In this document: positions 30,860 through 40,200 of the stretch, piece after piece
Layout of the letters: the number at the start of each line of letters is the position of its first letter
How positions within the stretch are numbered: the first letter of the stretch is position 1
Assembly: GCF_004118975.1 (NCBI RefSeq)
Contig: NZ_CP035376.1
Span: forward strand, 868,001-932,000
From: Luteimonas sp. YGD11-2
GTDB taxonomy: Bacteria; Pseudomonadota; Gammaproteobacteria; Xanthomonadales; Xanthomonadaceae
Length of the DNA: 64,000 nucleotides
Direction of reading: 5' to 3'
Notes under the pieces: generated by a model
Told to the model about the DNA's origin: nothing
What the model saw: the letters and a program-made list of their open reading frames with translations, nothing else
The model's database searches: none
Position numbers and translations under genes: made by a program

Positions 30860-31323
30860 TGTCCACCATCCGGGCCGACGGCACCGTATTCGGTTTCGAT
30901 GTCGGCGCACGGCGGATCGGCATCGCGGTCGGCAGCCGCTTCGGCCACGGTGCACGTGCGCTTGCGGTCATCGACGTCCATGACGGGCAGCCCGACTGGC
31001 ATGCGATCGACCGCCTGCGGCAGGAGTGGAAGCCCGACGGCATCATCGTCGGCGATCCGATGACCCTCGACGGCGGCGACCAGCCCATCCGCCGACGTGC
31101 CCACCGCTTCGCACGCGAGTTGCGTGCGCGCTACCGCCTGCCGGTGCTGCTGATGGACGAGCGCTCGAGTTCGGTCGAGGCCGCCCAGCGCTTTGCCGAA
31201 CAGCGTGCCGAAGGGCGCCGCCGGCGCCGCGATGCCGCCGCGCTGGACGCGATGGCCGCGGCCATCATCCTCGAACGCTGGCTGGCCGCACCCGACGATG
31301 CGTTCGCACTGCCGGCGGACTGA
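30859..31323 (+). CDS. ruvX: Holliday junction resolvase-like RuvX (YqgF)
   Basis: A 154-residue RNase H-fold nuclease: VFGFDVGARRIGIAVG carries the first catalytic Asp, IIVGDPMTLDG and LLMDERSSSVEAAQRF give further active-site residues, and DAAALDAMAAAIILERWL holds the last acidic residue. YqgF proteins are linked to pre-16S rRNA 5' maturation and possibly junction resolution. It is translationally coupled to yqgE (TGATG). Confidence 0.93.
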   Translation: MSTIRADGTVFGFDVGARRIGIAVGSRFGHGARALAVIDVHDGQPDWHAIDRLRQEWKPDGIIVGDPMTLDGGDQPIRRRAHRFARELRARYRLPVLLMDERSSSVEAAQRFAEQRAEGRRRRRDAAALDAMAAAIILERWLAAPDDAFALPAD

Positions 31324-31350
31324 CTCCCTGTGCGCGGCATGTGCCGCCAA

Positions 31351-32295
31351 ATGACGGAACCGATGAACGAACAGCTCGCCCCCGATGGCCGCCTGCGCCA
31401 CCTGCTCACCCTGGACGGCCTTCCCCGCACTGCGGTGGAGGCGCTGCTCGACCGTGCGCAGGCGATCGTCGACGACGGCGTCGCCGGCGTGCCGCTCGCG
31501 GGACAGGCGGTGTGCACGTTGTTCTTCGAGCCCTCGACGCGCACCCGGATGAGCTTCCAGCGCGCCGCGCAGCGGCTGGGTGCCGACGTGCTCGCCTTTG
31601 ACGCGTCGACCTCGTCGACCACCAAGGGCGAGACCGCGCTCGACACCCTGCGCAATATCGAGGCGATGGGCGTGCGCGGCTTCGTGGTGCGCCATGCCGC
31701 CGACGGTGCGGTGGCGGCGCTGGCCGCGGCGGCGGGGCCGGGCACCGCGCTGGTCAATGCCGGTGATGGCCGCAGCGCGCATCCCACGCAGGGGCTGCTG
31801 GACATGCTGACGCTGCGCCAGGCCAAGGGGCGCGACTTCTCCGGCCTCAGGGTGGTCATCGTCGGCGACATCCGCCATTCGCGGGTCGCGCGTTCCGACC
31901 TGCACGCATTGCGCACGCTTGGCGCCGGCGAGATCCGCGTCTGCGCACCCGCCGCACTGCTGCCGGCCGATGCGACCCTCGACGGCTGCCGGGTCTTCGA
32001 TGACCTCGATGCCGCGCTCGACGGCGTGGATGCGGTGATGATGCTGCGCCTGCAGCGCGAGCGGATGGAGGAGGGGCTAGTGCCCTCGTTGGAGGGTTAC
32101 CACCGCGAGTTCGGGCTGACCGCCACACGCCTGCGTCGCGCGCGCGCGGATGCGGTGGTGCTGCACCCGGGGCCGATGAACCGCGGGGTGGAGATCGACG
32201 ACGATGTCGCCGACGGCCCGCAGTCGCTGATCCTGCGCCAGGTCGCCAACGGCGTGGCGGTACGCGCGGCGGTGCTGGAAGCGCTGCTCGGCTGA
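31351..32295 (+). CDS. pyrB: Aspartate carbamoyltransferase, catalytic subunit
   Basis: Catalyses carbamoyl-aspartate formation, the committed step of pyrimidine synthesis. The carbamoyl-phosphate loop FEPSTRTRMSFQRA (about 52-65), the STTKGETALDTLRN loop, HPTQGLLDMLTL and the C-terminal VLHPGPMNRGVEI are all present. About 314 residues from ATG 31351; ATG 31363 or 31330 cannot be excluded, since none has a strong ribosome-binding site. The regulatory subunit pyrI and the pyrC-like partner are not adjacent. Confidence 0.95.
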   Translation: MTEPMNEQLAPDGRLRHLLTLDGLPRTAVEALLDRAQAIVDDGVAGVPLAGQAVCTLFFEPSTRTRMSFQRAAQRLGADVLAFDASTSSTTKGETALDTLRNIEAMGVRGFVVRHAADGAVAALAAAAGPGTALVNAGDGRSAHPTQGLLDMLTLRQAKGRDFSGLRVVIVGDIRHSRVARSDLHALRTLGAGEIRVCAPAALLPADATLDGCRVFDDLDAALDGVDAVMMLRLQRERMEEGLVPSLEGYHREFGLTATRLRRARADAVVLHPGPMNRGVEIDDDVADGPQSLILRQVANGVAVRAAVLEALLG

Positions 32296-32424
32296 TTCGC
32301 GCGGTGGCGCGACCACGTCCGCAGCCGCGATTCGTGCCGGTCACGGAATGATGCGGCGCGGCCACGGGCGCCGCAGCGGCGGGCGGCCGGGGTATCGTGC
32401 GCAACCCTCCCATGTGCGCCCCGC

Positions 32425-33804
32425 ATGTCCGTTCCCGACACCTCGATCCCCGCCCGCGCCGCCGCATCCCCGGCCCACGCGCTCAAACCGCGCCAGCTGG
32501 TGATGATGGGCCTGGGCAGCGCGATCGGCGCCGGGCTGTTCCTGGGTTCCGGGGTGGGCATCCAGATCGCCGGGCCGGCGGTGCTGCTGTCGTACCTGAT
32601 CGCCGGTGCGCTGGTGATCGTGGTGATGCACGCGCTCGGCGAGATGGCCGCGGCCAAACCCGCCAGCGGCGCGTTCTCGGTCTACGCCGAGGATGCGATG
32701 GGTGCCACCGCGGGTGCCACCGTCGGGTGGCTGTGGTGGCTGCAGGTGGGGGTGGTGGTGGCCGCCGAGGCGGTGGGCGCGGCCGGCCTGCTGGCGACGA
32801 TCTGGCCGGGACTGTCGGTGCCGGGGCTGACGCTCACGTTCATGGCGGTGTTCACCGCGATCAACCTGCTCGGCGTGCGCAATTTCGGCGAGTTCGAGTT
32901 CTGGTTCGCGATCCTCAAGGTCATCGCGATCCTCGCCTTCATCGCCATCGGCATCGCGCTGGTGATGGGCTGGCTGCCGGCGGTCGCGTCGCCGGGCTTC
33001 GCCAACTTCACGGGCCACGGCGGCTTCGCGCCCAACGGGATGATGGGCATCGGTGCCGCGCTGCTGGTGGTGGTGTTCGCGTTCGGCGGCACCGAGATCG
33101 TGGCCATCGCCGCGGCCGAGACCGCGGACCCGGCGCGCAGCCTCGCCCGCGCGATCCGCACGGTGGCCTGGCGGATCCTGGTGTTCTATCTGGGCTCGAT
33201 CGCGGTGATCGTGGCGGTGGTGCCCTGGAACAGTCCGGCGCTGGCATCGCCGTTTGCCGCCGTGCTGGAGACCGCGCGCATTCCCGGTGCGGCCACCGCC
33301 ATCACCCTGGTCGCGGTGATCGCGCTGCTGTCGGCGCTCAACGCCAACCTCTACGGCGCCTCGCGGATGATCTGGTCGCTGGCGCGGCGCGGCGAGGCCC
33401 CGGCGGTGCTGGGCCGCAGCGATCGCCGCATGGTGCCGGTCGCCGCGGTGCTGGCGAGCGTCGCGTTCGGGTTCGCCGCGGCCGCGCTCGAACTGCTGTA
33501 TCCACAGCGCGTGCTGCCGATGCTGCTCAACATCGTCGGCGCGACCTGCCTGCTGGTGTGGACGATCGCACTGGTGTCGCAGTTGATCCTGCGCCGGCGC
33601 GCCGATCGCGCGGGGGTGACGCTGGCGTACCGCATGCGCGGGTTCCCGCTGCCGACGCTGTGCGCACTGGCGATCCTCGGCGTCATCTTCGCGCTGCTGG
33701 TCGCTTCGCCCGACACGCGCACGCAGTTCCTGTCGATGGCGGCGCTGACCGCCGCGATCGCCATCGTCAGCGCACTTGCGCGCCGGCATCGCGGACCGGC
33801 CTGA
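32425..33804 (+). CDS. Amino-acid permease (APC superfamily, AAT type)
   Basis: A 459-residue inner-membrane transporter with about twelve hydrophobic helices. The first helix has the substrate-binding GLGSAIGAGLFLGSG motif, followed by GPAVLLSYLIAGALVIVVMHALGEMAAAKP, typical of the GabP/ProY/AroP group. FGGTEIVAIAAAETADPARSLARAI is the conserved helix-6 loop region. The substrate is a neutral or cationic amino acid or GABA, not decidable here. It stands alone, convergent with the CSD-DUF1294 gene. Confidence 0.92.
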   Translation: MSVPDTSIPARAAASPAHALKPRQLVMMGLGSAIGAGLFLGSGVGIQIAGPAVLLSYLIAGALVIVVMHALGEMAAAKPASGAFSVYAEDAMGATAGATVGWLWWLQVGVVVAAEAVGAAGLLATIWPGLSVPGLTLTFMAVFTAINLLGVRNFGEFEFWFAILKVIAILAFIAIGIALVMGWLPAVASPGFANFTGHGGFAPNGMMGIGAALLVVVFAFGGTEIVAIAAAETADPARSLARAIRTVAWRILVFYLGSIAVIVAVVPWNSPALASPFAAVLETARIPGAATAITLVAVIALLSALNANLYGASRMIWSLARRGEAPAVLGRSDRRMVPVAAVLASVAFGFAAAALELLYPQRVLPMLLNIVGATCLLVWTIALVSQLILRRRADRAGVTLAYRMRGFPLPTLCALAILGVIFALLVASPDTRTQFLSMAALTAAIAIVSALARRHRGPA

Positions 33805-33868
33805 CGCCGACGGCGCGTGGCAAGGCACTCCAGAGCGCGAAGGGTCGTCCGCCGACGCGGGGAAGGCC

Positions 33869-34483
33869 TCAGCCGGCAAGCTCCGGCCAGGCGACCACGG
33901 CGGACACGTTCAACGCGACCACGATCCAGAACACCGCCTGGTAGGAGCGCTTGCGACTCTTGTGGTGGAGCATGCGCTGGGCGAGCAGGGCGCCCGGCCA
34001 GCCGCCGGCAAGCTCCAGGGCGTGCAGATGGATCTCGGGCACGCGCCGACGCCGGCCCTGTGCGGCGCGCTTGTCGGCCGCATACACCAGCCAGGTGATC
34101 AGTGACAGCGCGGGCACGCAGACCGCGACCGCGAGCGGCAGGCGGCCTGCGGCCAGCGACCAGGCCAGCAACGCCGCGTAACCTGCGAGGAGCGCCATCG
34201 CCGGCGCCCAACCGATCCGCGGCGCATCCGTCGATACCGCGCGCCGTACTGCGCCGCGCCGGCGCTGCGCGACCCGGTCCACGTCCTGCGCGCACCAGCG
34301 GCCATCGGCCTGGCGCGACAACCGGAAGCGCACGAGTTCGCCCAGCTCCGGACGGCGGCCGGACCTGCGGTAGTCGCGGATGTGGAAGAACAGCCGGCGA
34401 TCATCGTCGTGCGGCCGGATGAAGCCGAAACCGCGGGCATCGTCCCACTCGATGACCTTCCCGAGCCCCGGCGCCCCCACCAT
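33869..34483 (-). CDS. Cold-shock-domain / DUF1294 membrane protein
   Basis: A 204-residue two-part protein. Residues 5-70 are a cold-shock-like OB fold with GKVIEWDDARGFGFIRP and DDRRLFFHIRDY (RNP1- and RNP2-like). A basic linker is followed by hydrophobic helices and the DUF1294 signature YAADKRAAQGRRRRVPEIHLHALELAGGWPGALLAQRMLHHKSRK. The fusion implies a nucleic-acid-binding domain at the inner membrane; function unknown. It begins one base after the mgtE stop, so the two are coupled. Confidence 0.9.
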   Translation of the reverse strand: MVGAPGLGKVIEWDDARGFGFIRPHDDDRRLFFHIRDYRRSGRRPELGELVRFRLSRQADGRWCAQDVDRVAQRRRGAVRRAVSTDAPRIGWAPAMALLAGYAALLAWSLAAGRLPLAVAVCVPALSLITWLVYAADKRAAQGRRRRVPEIHLHALELAGGWPGALLAQRMLHHKSRKRSYQAVFWIVVALNVSAVVAWPELAG

Positions 34484-34484
34484 G

Positions 34485-35846
34485 TCAGCGCAGCAGCACC
34501 AGCGTGGCGAGACCGAGGAAGCTCAGGAAGCCCATGACGTCGGTGACCGCGGTGACCACCACGGTGCCGGCAACCGCCGGGTCGATGCGCATGCGCTTCA
34601 TCACCAGCGGGACCAGCACCCCGGCGAGCGCCGCCGAGCAGAAGTTGATCACCAGTGCCGCGCCGATCACCAGCGAGAGGTCCCAGTCGCGGAACCACGC
34701 CAGCGCGATCAGCCCGACCAGCCCGCCGATCAGCAGGCCGTTGATCAGCGCCACCCGCAGCTCCTTCCACAGCAGGATGCCGGCGTTGCTGCTGCCCACC
34801 TGGCCCAGCGCGATGCCGCGCACCATCAGCGTAAGCACCTGCACCGAGGCGTTGCCGCCGATGCCGGCGACGATCGGCATCAGTACGGCCAGGGCGACGA
34901 TGCGCTCGATGGTGGCCTCGAACTGGCCGATCACCGATGCCGCCAGGAACGCGGTCAGCAGGTTGATGCACAGCCAGACCACGCGGCCGCGCACCGCGCG
35001 CCGCACCGGCGAGAACAGGTCCTCGTCCTCGTCGAGGCCGGCCGCACCCAGCACCTGGTGCTCGGCCTGCTCGCGGATGATGTCGACCACGTCGTCGATG
35101 GTGATGCGGCCCAGCAGCACGTTGCCGTCGTCGACCACCGGCGCCGAGACCCAGTCGTGGTCGGAGAACTGCCGCGCGACTTCCTGCGCGGATTCACCGA
35201 CATGGATCGAGGTCAGCGAATCGTCGATGAGCTGGTTGAGCGGAGTGCCCGGCTCGCAGGTCACCAGGTCCTGCAGCGCGACCCAGCCGATCAGCTGGTG
35301 CCGGCGGTTGACCACGTACAGGTGGTCGGTGTGCTCGGGCAGTTCGCCGCGCAGGCGCAGGAAGCGCAGCACCACCTCCACGGTGGTATCGGCGCGCACG
35401 GTGACCACGTCGGGGTTCATCAGGCGCCCGGCGCTGTCCTCCTCGTACGAGAGCGCCTGCTCGAGCCGCTCTCGGTTCTCGCGGTCCATCGACCGCAGCA
35501 GCTGCTCGCTCACCGCCTCGGGCAGGTCGTCGACGAGGTCGGCGAGGTCGTCGATGTCGAGATCCTCGACCGCGGCCACCAGCTCGTCGGGATCCATGTC
35601 GGCGATCAGGCTTTCGCGCACCTCGTCGCCGACGTGCACCAGCACCTCGCCATCGTCCTCGGCATCGACCAGCCCCCACACCACCATGCGCTTGTCGTGC
35701 GGCAGCGATTCGAGCAGGTTGCCGATCTCGGCTGGCGCCAGCGTGTTGACCAGCCGGCGCACCGGGCCCAGCCGCCCGCTGTCCAGGGCGTCGGAAAGCA
35801 GACGCAGCTGGCGTGCGGTCTTGTCGTGGCGGGCGTTCTCGGCCAT
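34485..35846 (-). CDS. mgtE: Magnesium transporter MgtE
   Basis: A 453-residue Mg2+ channel: an acidic N-terminal domain (DMDPDELVAAVEDLDIDDLADLVDDLP), two CBS domains (about 140-260; LYVVNRRHQLIGWVALQDL and SAPVVDDGNVLLGRITIDDVV), then five membrane helices with the pore segment PIVAGIGGNASVQVLTLMVRG. The start at ATG 35846 is preferred, since the open extension to 36044 is unconserved. A GATAAT box at 35994-35999 gives a leader of about 140 bases holding a tiny three-codon frame. Confidence 0.95.
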   Translation of the reverse strand: MAENARHDKTARQLRLLSDALDSGRLGPVRRLVNTLAPAEIGNLLESLPHDKRMVVWGLVDAEDDGEVLVHVGDEVRESLIADMDPDELVAAVEDLDIDDLADLVDDLPEAVSEQLLRSMDRENRERLEQALSYEEDSAGRLMNPDVVTVRADTTVEVVLRFLRLRGELPEHTDHLYVVNRRHQLIGWVALQDLVTCEPGTPLNQLIDDSLTSIHVGESAQEVARQFSDHDWVSAPVVDDGNVLLGRITIDDVVDIIREQAEHQVLGAAGLDEDEDLFSPVRRAVRGRVVWLCINLLTAFLAASVIGQFEATIERIVALAVLMPIVAGIGGNASVQVLTLMVRGIALGQVGSSNAGILLWKELRVALINGLLIGGLVGLIALAWFRDWDLSLVIGAALVINFCSAALAGVLVPLVMKRMRIDPAVAGTVVVTAVTDVMGFLSFLGLATLVLLR

Positions 35847-35974
35847 GGGGTCGCGTCTCGCGCCGGCATCCGCTGTCCGCGTGCTCCGCAGCCACCCGTG
35901 ACGGGCGACGTGCCGGAACTTCGCGCCATGGATGACGGCCTGGAAGTGACATCGCGGCCCTGGGGCGCGACAGG

Positions 35975-35999
35975 TCAGGTGTTCATGCGCGGCATTATC
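35975..35999 (-). promoter_or_regulatory. Candidate mgtE promoter -10 (GATAAT) and three-codon upstream frame
   Basis: GATAAT on the minus strand (35994-35999) is followed seven bases later by ATG AAC ACC TGA (35986 down to 35975). About 130 bases then separate this frame from the mgtE start. The mini-frame could be a leader peptide or chance. Confidence 0.3.
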
Positions 36000-36054
36000 G
36001 CGCGTTGCCGATGGCGGTGCCCACCCCGCCGACAGCGACCGCAATGCACCTGGC

Positions 36055-37779
36055 TCAGGCTGCGGTTGTTGCCTGGCGCATCCAGCGCTCGATCCCGGTA
36101 CGGTCGCACGCGCGCATCAGTGCACCGGCGCGCCGACGCAGTGCGCCAAGGTCGCTCGCGCGGATTGCCCGGCGTACTTCCAGCAGCGTGGCGGGATGCA
36201 GGCTGAACTCCTCGAGCCCCAATGCCAGCAGCAGCGGTACGAAGGCCGGGTCGCCGGCCATTTCCCCGCAGACCGCTACCGGCAGCCCGCGCGCGCGGCC
36301 GGTGCGGATGACATCGCGCAGCACCCGCAGCACGGCCGGATGCAGTGGCGAGTGCAGGTCCTCGAGCGCGTCATTGTTGCGGTCGGCGGCGAGCATGTAC
36401 TGCACGAGGTCATTGGTGCCGATGGACACGAAGTCGACGGTATCGGCCAGTGCGGGCAGGGCCAGCGCCGCCGCCGGCACCTCGATCATCGCGCCCAGGG
36501 GCACCTCGTCGGCGACATGGTGGCCCTCGGCACGCAGTGCCTCACGTGTGCTGCGCAGCAGTGCGGCAACCTGCAGCATCTCGTCGCGGGTGGCCACCAT
36601 CGGCACCAGGATGCGCAGCGGGCCGTAACCGGACGCGCGCAGCAGCGCCCGCATCTGGATGGCGAAGATGTCGCCGCGCGCCAGCGACAGGCGCACGCCA
36701 CGGCAGCCGAGCGCCGGGTTGGGCTCGCGCGGGAGGGTGAGGCCGGCACGGTCGGCCTTGTCGGCGCCCAGGTCGAGGGTGCGGATGGTCACCGTGCGAC
36801 CGGTCATCCCCAGCACGGCATCGCGGTAGGCGCGGAACTGGGTGTCCTCGTCGGGCGCGGCGCTGCCCTGCAGGAACAGGTACTCGGTGCGGTACAGGCC
36901 AAGGCCCGCCGCCCCCAGCGCATGCGCCTCGGCGACATCGTCGCGTGACTCGGCATTGGCGTACAGGCGGATGTCGACCCCGTCCAGCGTGCGCGTCGGC
37001 TCGCGCCGCAGCCGGTGCAGCTGCCGGCGCTCGTGCTGCTCGTCGCGGCGGCGGGTGCGGTACTCGCGCAGGTCGGAGGCATCGGGCGACACCACCACCC
37101 GGCCGCGTGCGCCGTCGACGACCAGCACGTCGCCGTCGTTGACGTGCTGCAGCACCTCGCCTGCGCCGACCACCAGCGGTATGTGCAGGCTGCGCGCCAG
37201 GATCGCGGCATGCGACAGCATGCTGCCGCCGGTGGTGACGATCGCAAGCACGCCCTGCGACTGCAGCTGCACAAGCTCGGCCGGGGCCACGGTATCGGTG
37301 ACCAGGATCTCGCCCGCCACCCCGCCTGCATGCGGCTCGCCACGGTGCAGGGCGGCGTGCAGGCGGCCGATGACCTGGTCGACGTCCTCGCTGCGGCTGC
37401 GGAAGTAGTCGTCGTCCATCGCCGCGAACACCGCGGCCAGGCGGTCACGCTGCAGGCGCAGCGCATAGTCGGCGCTGTAGCGGCTGTCGCGGATCAGCGC
37501 GTCCAGCCCCTGCAGCAGCTCGGGATCGTCGAGCAGCAGCGCATGCAGGTCGAGGAATTCGCCGACCTCGTGCGCGAGCGCCCCATGCAGCCGCTCGCGT
37601 GCGGCATGCAGTTCCGCGCGCACGTCCTGGATGGCCGCATGCAGGCGTGCGAGTTCCGTTGCGACGTCGGCTTCGGCGATGTGCTGTTCGCTGACCTCGA
37701 ACAGGAACGGCAGCCGGACCCGTGCATGGCCCAGTGCGCTGCCGCGTGACGCGCCGTGCCCGGTGAAGGCACGCCGCAT
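36055..37779 (-). CDS. ptsI: PTS enzyme I (phosphoenolpyruvate-protein phosphotransferase)
   Basis: A 574-residue enzyme I transferring phosphate from PEP to HPr. The active His190 sits in GGSMLSHAAILARSLHIPLVVG; RTEYLFLQGSAAPDEDTQF, NPALGCRGVRLSLAR, the PEP-binding GAMIEVPAAALALPALADTVDFVSIGTNDL and the late VAVCGEMAGDPAFVPLL follow. It lacks the N-terminal GAF domain of the nitrogen PTS PtsP, so ptsI is the better name. ATG 37779 shares a base with the HPr stop; a TTG sits one codon upstream. It ends the IIA-HPr-EI operon. Confidence 0.95.
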   Translation of the reverse strand: MRRAFTGHGASRGSALGHARVRLPFLFEVSEQHIAEADVATELARLHAAIQDVRAELHAARERLHGALAHEVGEFLDLHALLLDDPELLQGLDALIRDSRYSADYALRLQRDRLAAVFAAMDDDYFRSRSEDVDQVIGRLHAALHRGEPHAGGVAGEILVTDTVAPAELVQLQSQGVLAIVTTGGSMLSHAAILARSLHIPLVVGAGEVLQHVNDGDVLVVDGARGRVVVSPDASDLREYRTRRRDEQHERRQLHRLRREPTRTLDGVDIRLYANAESRDDVAEAHALGAAGLGLYRTEYLFLQGSAAPDEDTQFRAYRDAVLGMTGRTVTIRTLDLGADKADRAGLTLPREPNPALGCRGVRLSLARGDIFAIQMRALLRASGYGPLRILVPMVATRDEMLQVAALLRSTREALRAEGHHVADEVPLGAMIEVPAAALALPALADTVDFVSIGTNDLVQYMLAADRNNDALEDLHSPLHPAVLRVLRDVIRTGRARGLPVAVCGEMAGDPAFVPLLLALGLEEFSLHPATLLEVRRAIRASDLGALRRRAGALMRACDRTGIERWMRQATTAA

Positions 37780-38048
37780 CAACTGTCCTCGTCGAAGCGC
37801 CGCTCGAACAGCGCCGCGACGGCGTCGGCCGCGGCCGCCTCGTCCTCGCCGTCCACGCGCAGCACCACCGGTGTTCCCGGCCCGGCGGCGAGCAGCATCA
37901 CGCCCATGATGCTCTTGGCGTTGACCTCGCGGCCCTTGGCCACCAGCGTCGCGTTGCAGCGGTAACCCGACAGCAGCTGCACGAGGCGCGCCGTGGCGCG
38001 CGCGTGCAGGCCGAGCCGGTTGGTGATCATCAGGTCGCGCTGGATCAT
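37779..38048 (-). CDS. ptsH: HPr phosphocarrier
   Basis: An 89-residue HPr with His15 in LGLHARATA (phosphate from enzyme I) and Ser46 in NAKSIMGVMLL, the site used by HPr kinase. Presence of both fits the hprK gene nearby. It lies 33 bases after the IIA gene and overlaps ptsI by one base. Confidence 0.96.
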   Translation of the reverse strand: MIQRDLMITNRLGLHARATARLVQLLSGYRCNATLVAKGREVNAKSIMGVMLLAAGPGTPVVLRVDGEDEAAAADAVAALFERRFDEDS

Positions 38049-38081
38049 GTCGGCACTCCTCCGCTGCGCGTCCGGCCCGGG

Positions 38082-38474
38082 TCAGGCATCGTCATGGATC
38101 ACCCCGATCCGCGCGCCGGCCGCCGCCACCGCCGGCAGCTCCTGCAATGGAAGTTCCGGGTAGTTCAGCACGCGCAGCAGCATCGGCAGGTTGAGGCCCG
38201 ACACCCGCCGCGCCGGCGTGCCGAGGCGGGCGACGCGGGCGGCGAGGTTGCTCGGGCTGGCGCCGTAGAGGTCGGTGAGGACCAGCACGCCATCGCCGCC
38301 GTCCACCCGCCGCAGCGCGGCACTGGCTGCGGGCAGCAGCGCGTCGGGGTCGGCATCGAACGGCACCTCGAACGCCTCCACCTTCAACGGCAGCGGGCGC
38401 AGCAGGCGGCCGGCCACCGCCACCAGTGCGGTGCCGATGCCTTCATGGGTGACGAGGAGGATGCCGACAGTCAT
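38082..38474 (-). CDS. PTS IIA component, mannose (EIIA-Man) type
   Basis: A 130-residue EIIA of the mannose family with the phosphorylated His10 in LLVTHEGIG; GDGVLVLTDLYGASPSNLAA is the other family block. No IIB, IIC or IID gene is visible, so this is probably a regulatory phosphoacceptor rather than part of a sugar transporter. ATG 38474 is used; a GTG lies two codons upstream. A TAGTTT box sits six bases before the ATG. Confidence 0.93.
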   Translation of the reverse strand: MTVGILLVTHEGIGTALVAVAGRLLRPLPLKVEAFEVPFDADPDALLPAASAALRRVDGGDGVLVLTDLYGASPSNLAARVARLGTPARRVSGLNLPMLLRVLNYPELPLQELPAVAAAGARIGVIHDDA

Positions 38475-38480
38475 GGCCAC

Positions 38481-38486
38481 AAACTA
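38481..38486 (-). promoter_or_regulatory. Candidate -10 box (TAGTTT) for the IIA-ptsH-ptsI operon
   Basis: TAGTTT on the minus strand ends six bases before the ATG at 38474, another example of the leaderless pattern. It may indicate that this operon has its own promoter, separate from the rpoN-hprK-rapZ run. Confidence 0.4.
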
Positions 38487-38510
38487 GCAGACGGCCGTGG
38501 AGCGCAGAAG

Positions 38511-38533
38511 ACACATGCGCGCGCGTGCGCGCG
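38511..38533. other. Alternating purine-pyrimidine tract between divergent genes
   Basis: Twenty-three consecutive bases alternate purine and pyrimidine, mostly CG steps. Such tracts can adopt Z-DNA under negative supercoiling. It lies between the divergent IIA gene and the unknown gene at 38627. Confidence 0.6.
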
Positions 38534-38626
38534 ACGACCTAGGGCGCGCCCCATCTGGTGCGGCTGAGGGTGGCTACGGAATATGGCCGCACACGCCGTT
38601 GCAGGCCCGAGCCAAGGAACCAGCGC

Positions 38627-38971
38627 ATGTTCGATTCCATCACCAGCAGCCTGTCCAGCATGGCCGGGAACTTCGCCGGCAATCTCCTCGACAACATCCT
38701 GGACATGGCCCCCGGGCTCGTGACCAACCTGCTGTCGGTCGCCGCCAACACCGCGCTGCCGGGCTCCGGCATGCTGGTGCAGGCACTTGCCGGCCCGATC
38801 GTCGATGCCGGCTTCAGCGCTGTCGAGTCGCTCGCCCGCGATGCGCTGCTGCCCGCCCTCAGCGACACCCTGGGCGTCGCCGGCCAGCAGGACTTCGGCG
38901 ACCTCGGCAACTTCGCCACCGGCCTCGCCAACACCTTCATGGATGGCGTGCAGAGCGGCTGGGCGGGTTGA
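38627..38971 (+). CDS. Unknown Gly/Ala/Leu-rich acidic protein
   Basis: I do not recognise this 114-residue protein. ATG 38627 follows AAGGAA at seven-base spacing, a strong ribosome-binding site for this window. It is rich in Gly, Ala, Leu, Ser and Asn, has nine Asp, one Glu, one Arg and no Lys, His or Cys, giving a net charge near -9. It has no classical signal peptide. Amphipathic and hydrophobic stretches (NFAGNLLDNILDMAPGLVTN, SGMLVQALAGPIVDAGF) recall harpin-like or translocon-like secreted proteins by composition only. The next gene follows after four bases. The pair lies in opposite orientation inside the PTS/rapZ region. Confidence 0.75.
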   Translation: MFDSITSSLSSMAGNFAGNLLDNILDMAPGLVTNLLSVAANTALPGSGMLVQALAGPIVDAGFSAVESLARDALLPALSDTLGVAGQQDFGDLGNFATGLANTFMDGVQSGWAG

Positions 38972-38975
38972 TCCG

Positions 38976-39293
38976 GTGAACGAGGACGCCTGGCATAAGC
39001 GCCAGCGCTGGGCGGAGTCCGTCATCGGGCTCCGCCAGATCGACGCCATCACCGAGGCCGACCGCGAGCTGCTGTTCCGCGAGTACGACGGCATGCAGCA
39101 GGCGATCCAGGACGAACTGCAGTCGGCGGCTCCCGAGTTCGGGCGTCGTGCCCGCGATGAGGGGCGCGAGGCCGCCGAATCCTGGATGCACGCTCGCATG
39201 CATGCGCTGGGCGTCGAGCGCGGCCGGCGCCTGAAGCAGGTGCTGGGCGAACTCAGCATCGCCGACCAGCTGGAGCTCGACCGCACCGCCTGA
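38976..39293 (+). CDS. Unknown charged helical protein coupled to the preceding gene
   Basis: A 105-residue protein starting at GTG 38976, four bases after the stop of the upstream gene, so likely translationally coupled. It is mostly helical and highly charged: WHKRQRWAESVIGLRQIDAI, ADRELLFREYDGMQQAIQDE, GRRARDEGREAAESWMHAR, VERGRRLKQVLGELSIADQL. No domain is recognised. By context it could be a chaperone, partner or immunity factor for the acidic upstream protein; this is inference. It is convergent with rapZ, 40 bases apart. Confidence 0.7.
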   Translation: MNEDAWHKRQRWAESVIGLRQIDAITEADRELLFREYDGMQQAIQDELQSAAPEFGRRARDEGREAAESWMHARMHALGVERGRRLKQVLGELSIADQLELDRTA

Positions 39294-39333
39294 GTGCTCG
39301 CTGCCGTCGGCGACGGCGCCTGCCGGAGGGGGC

Positions 39334-40196
<863 letters not shown>

Positions 40197-40200
<4 letters not shown>

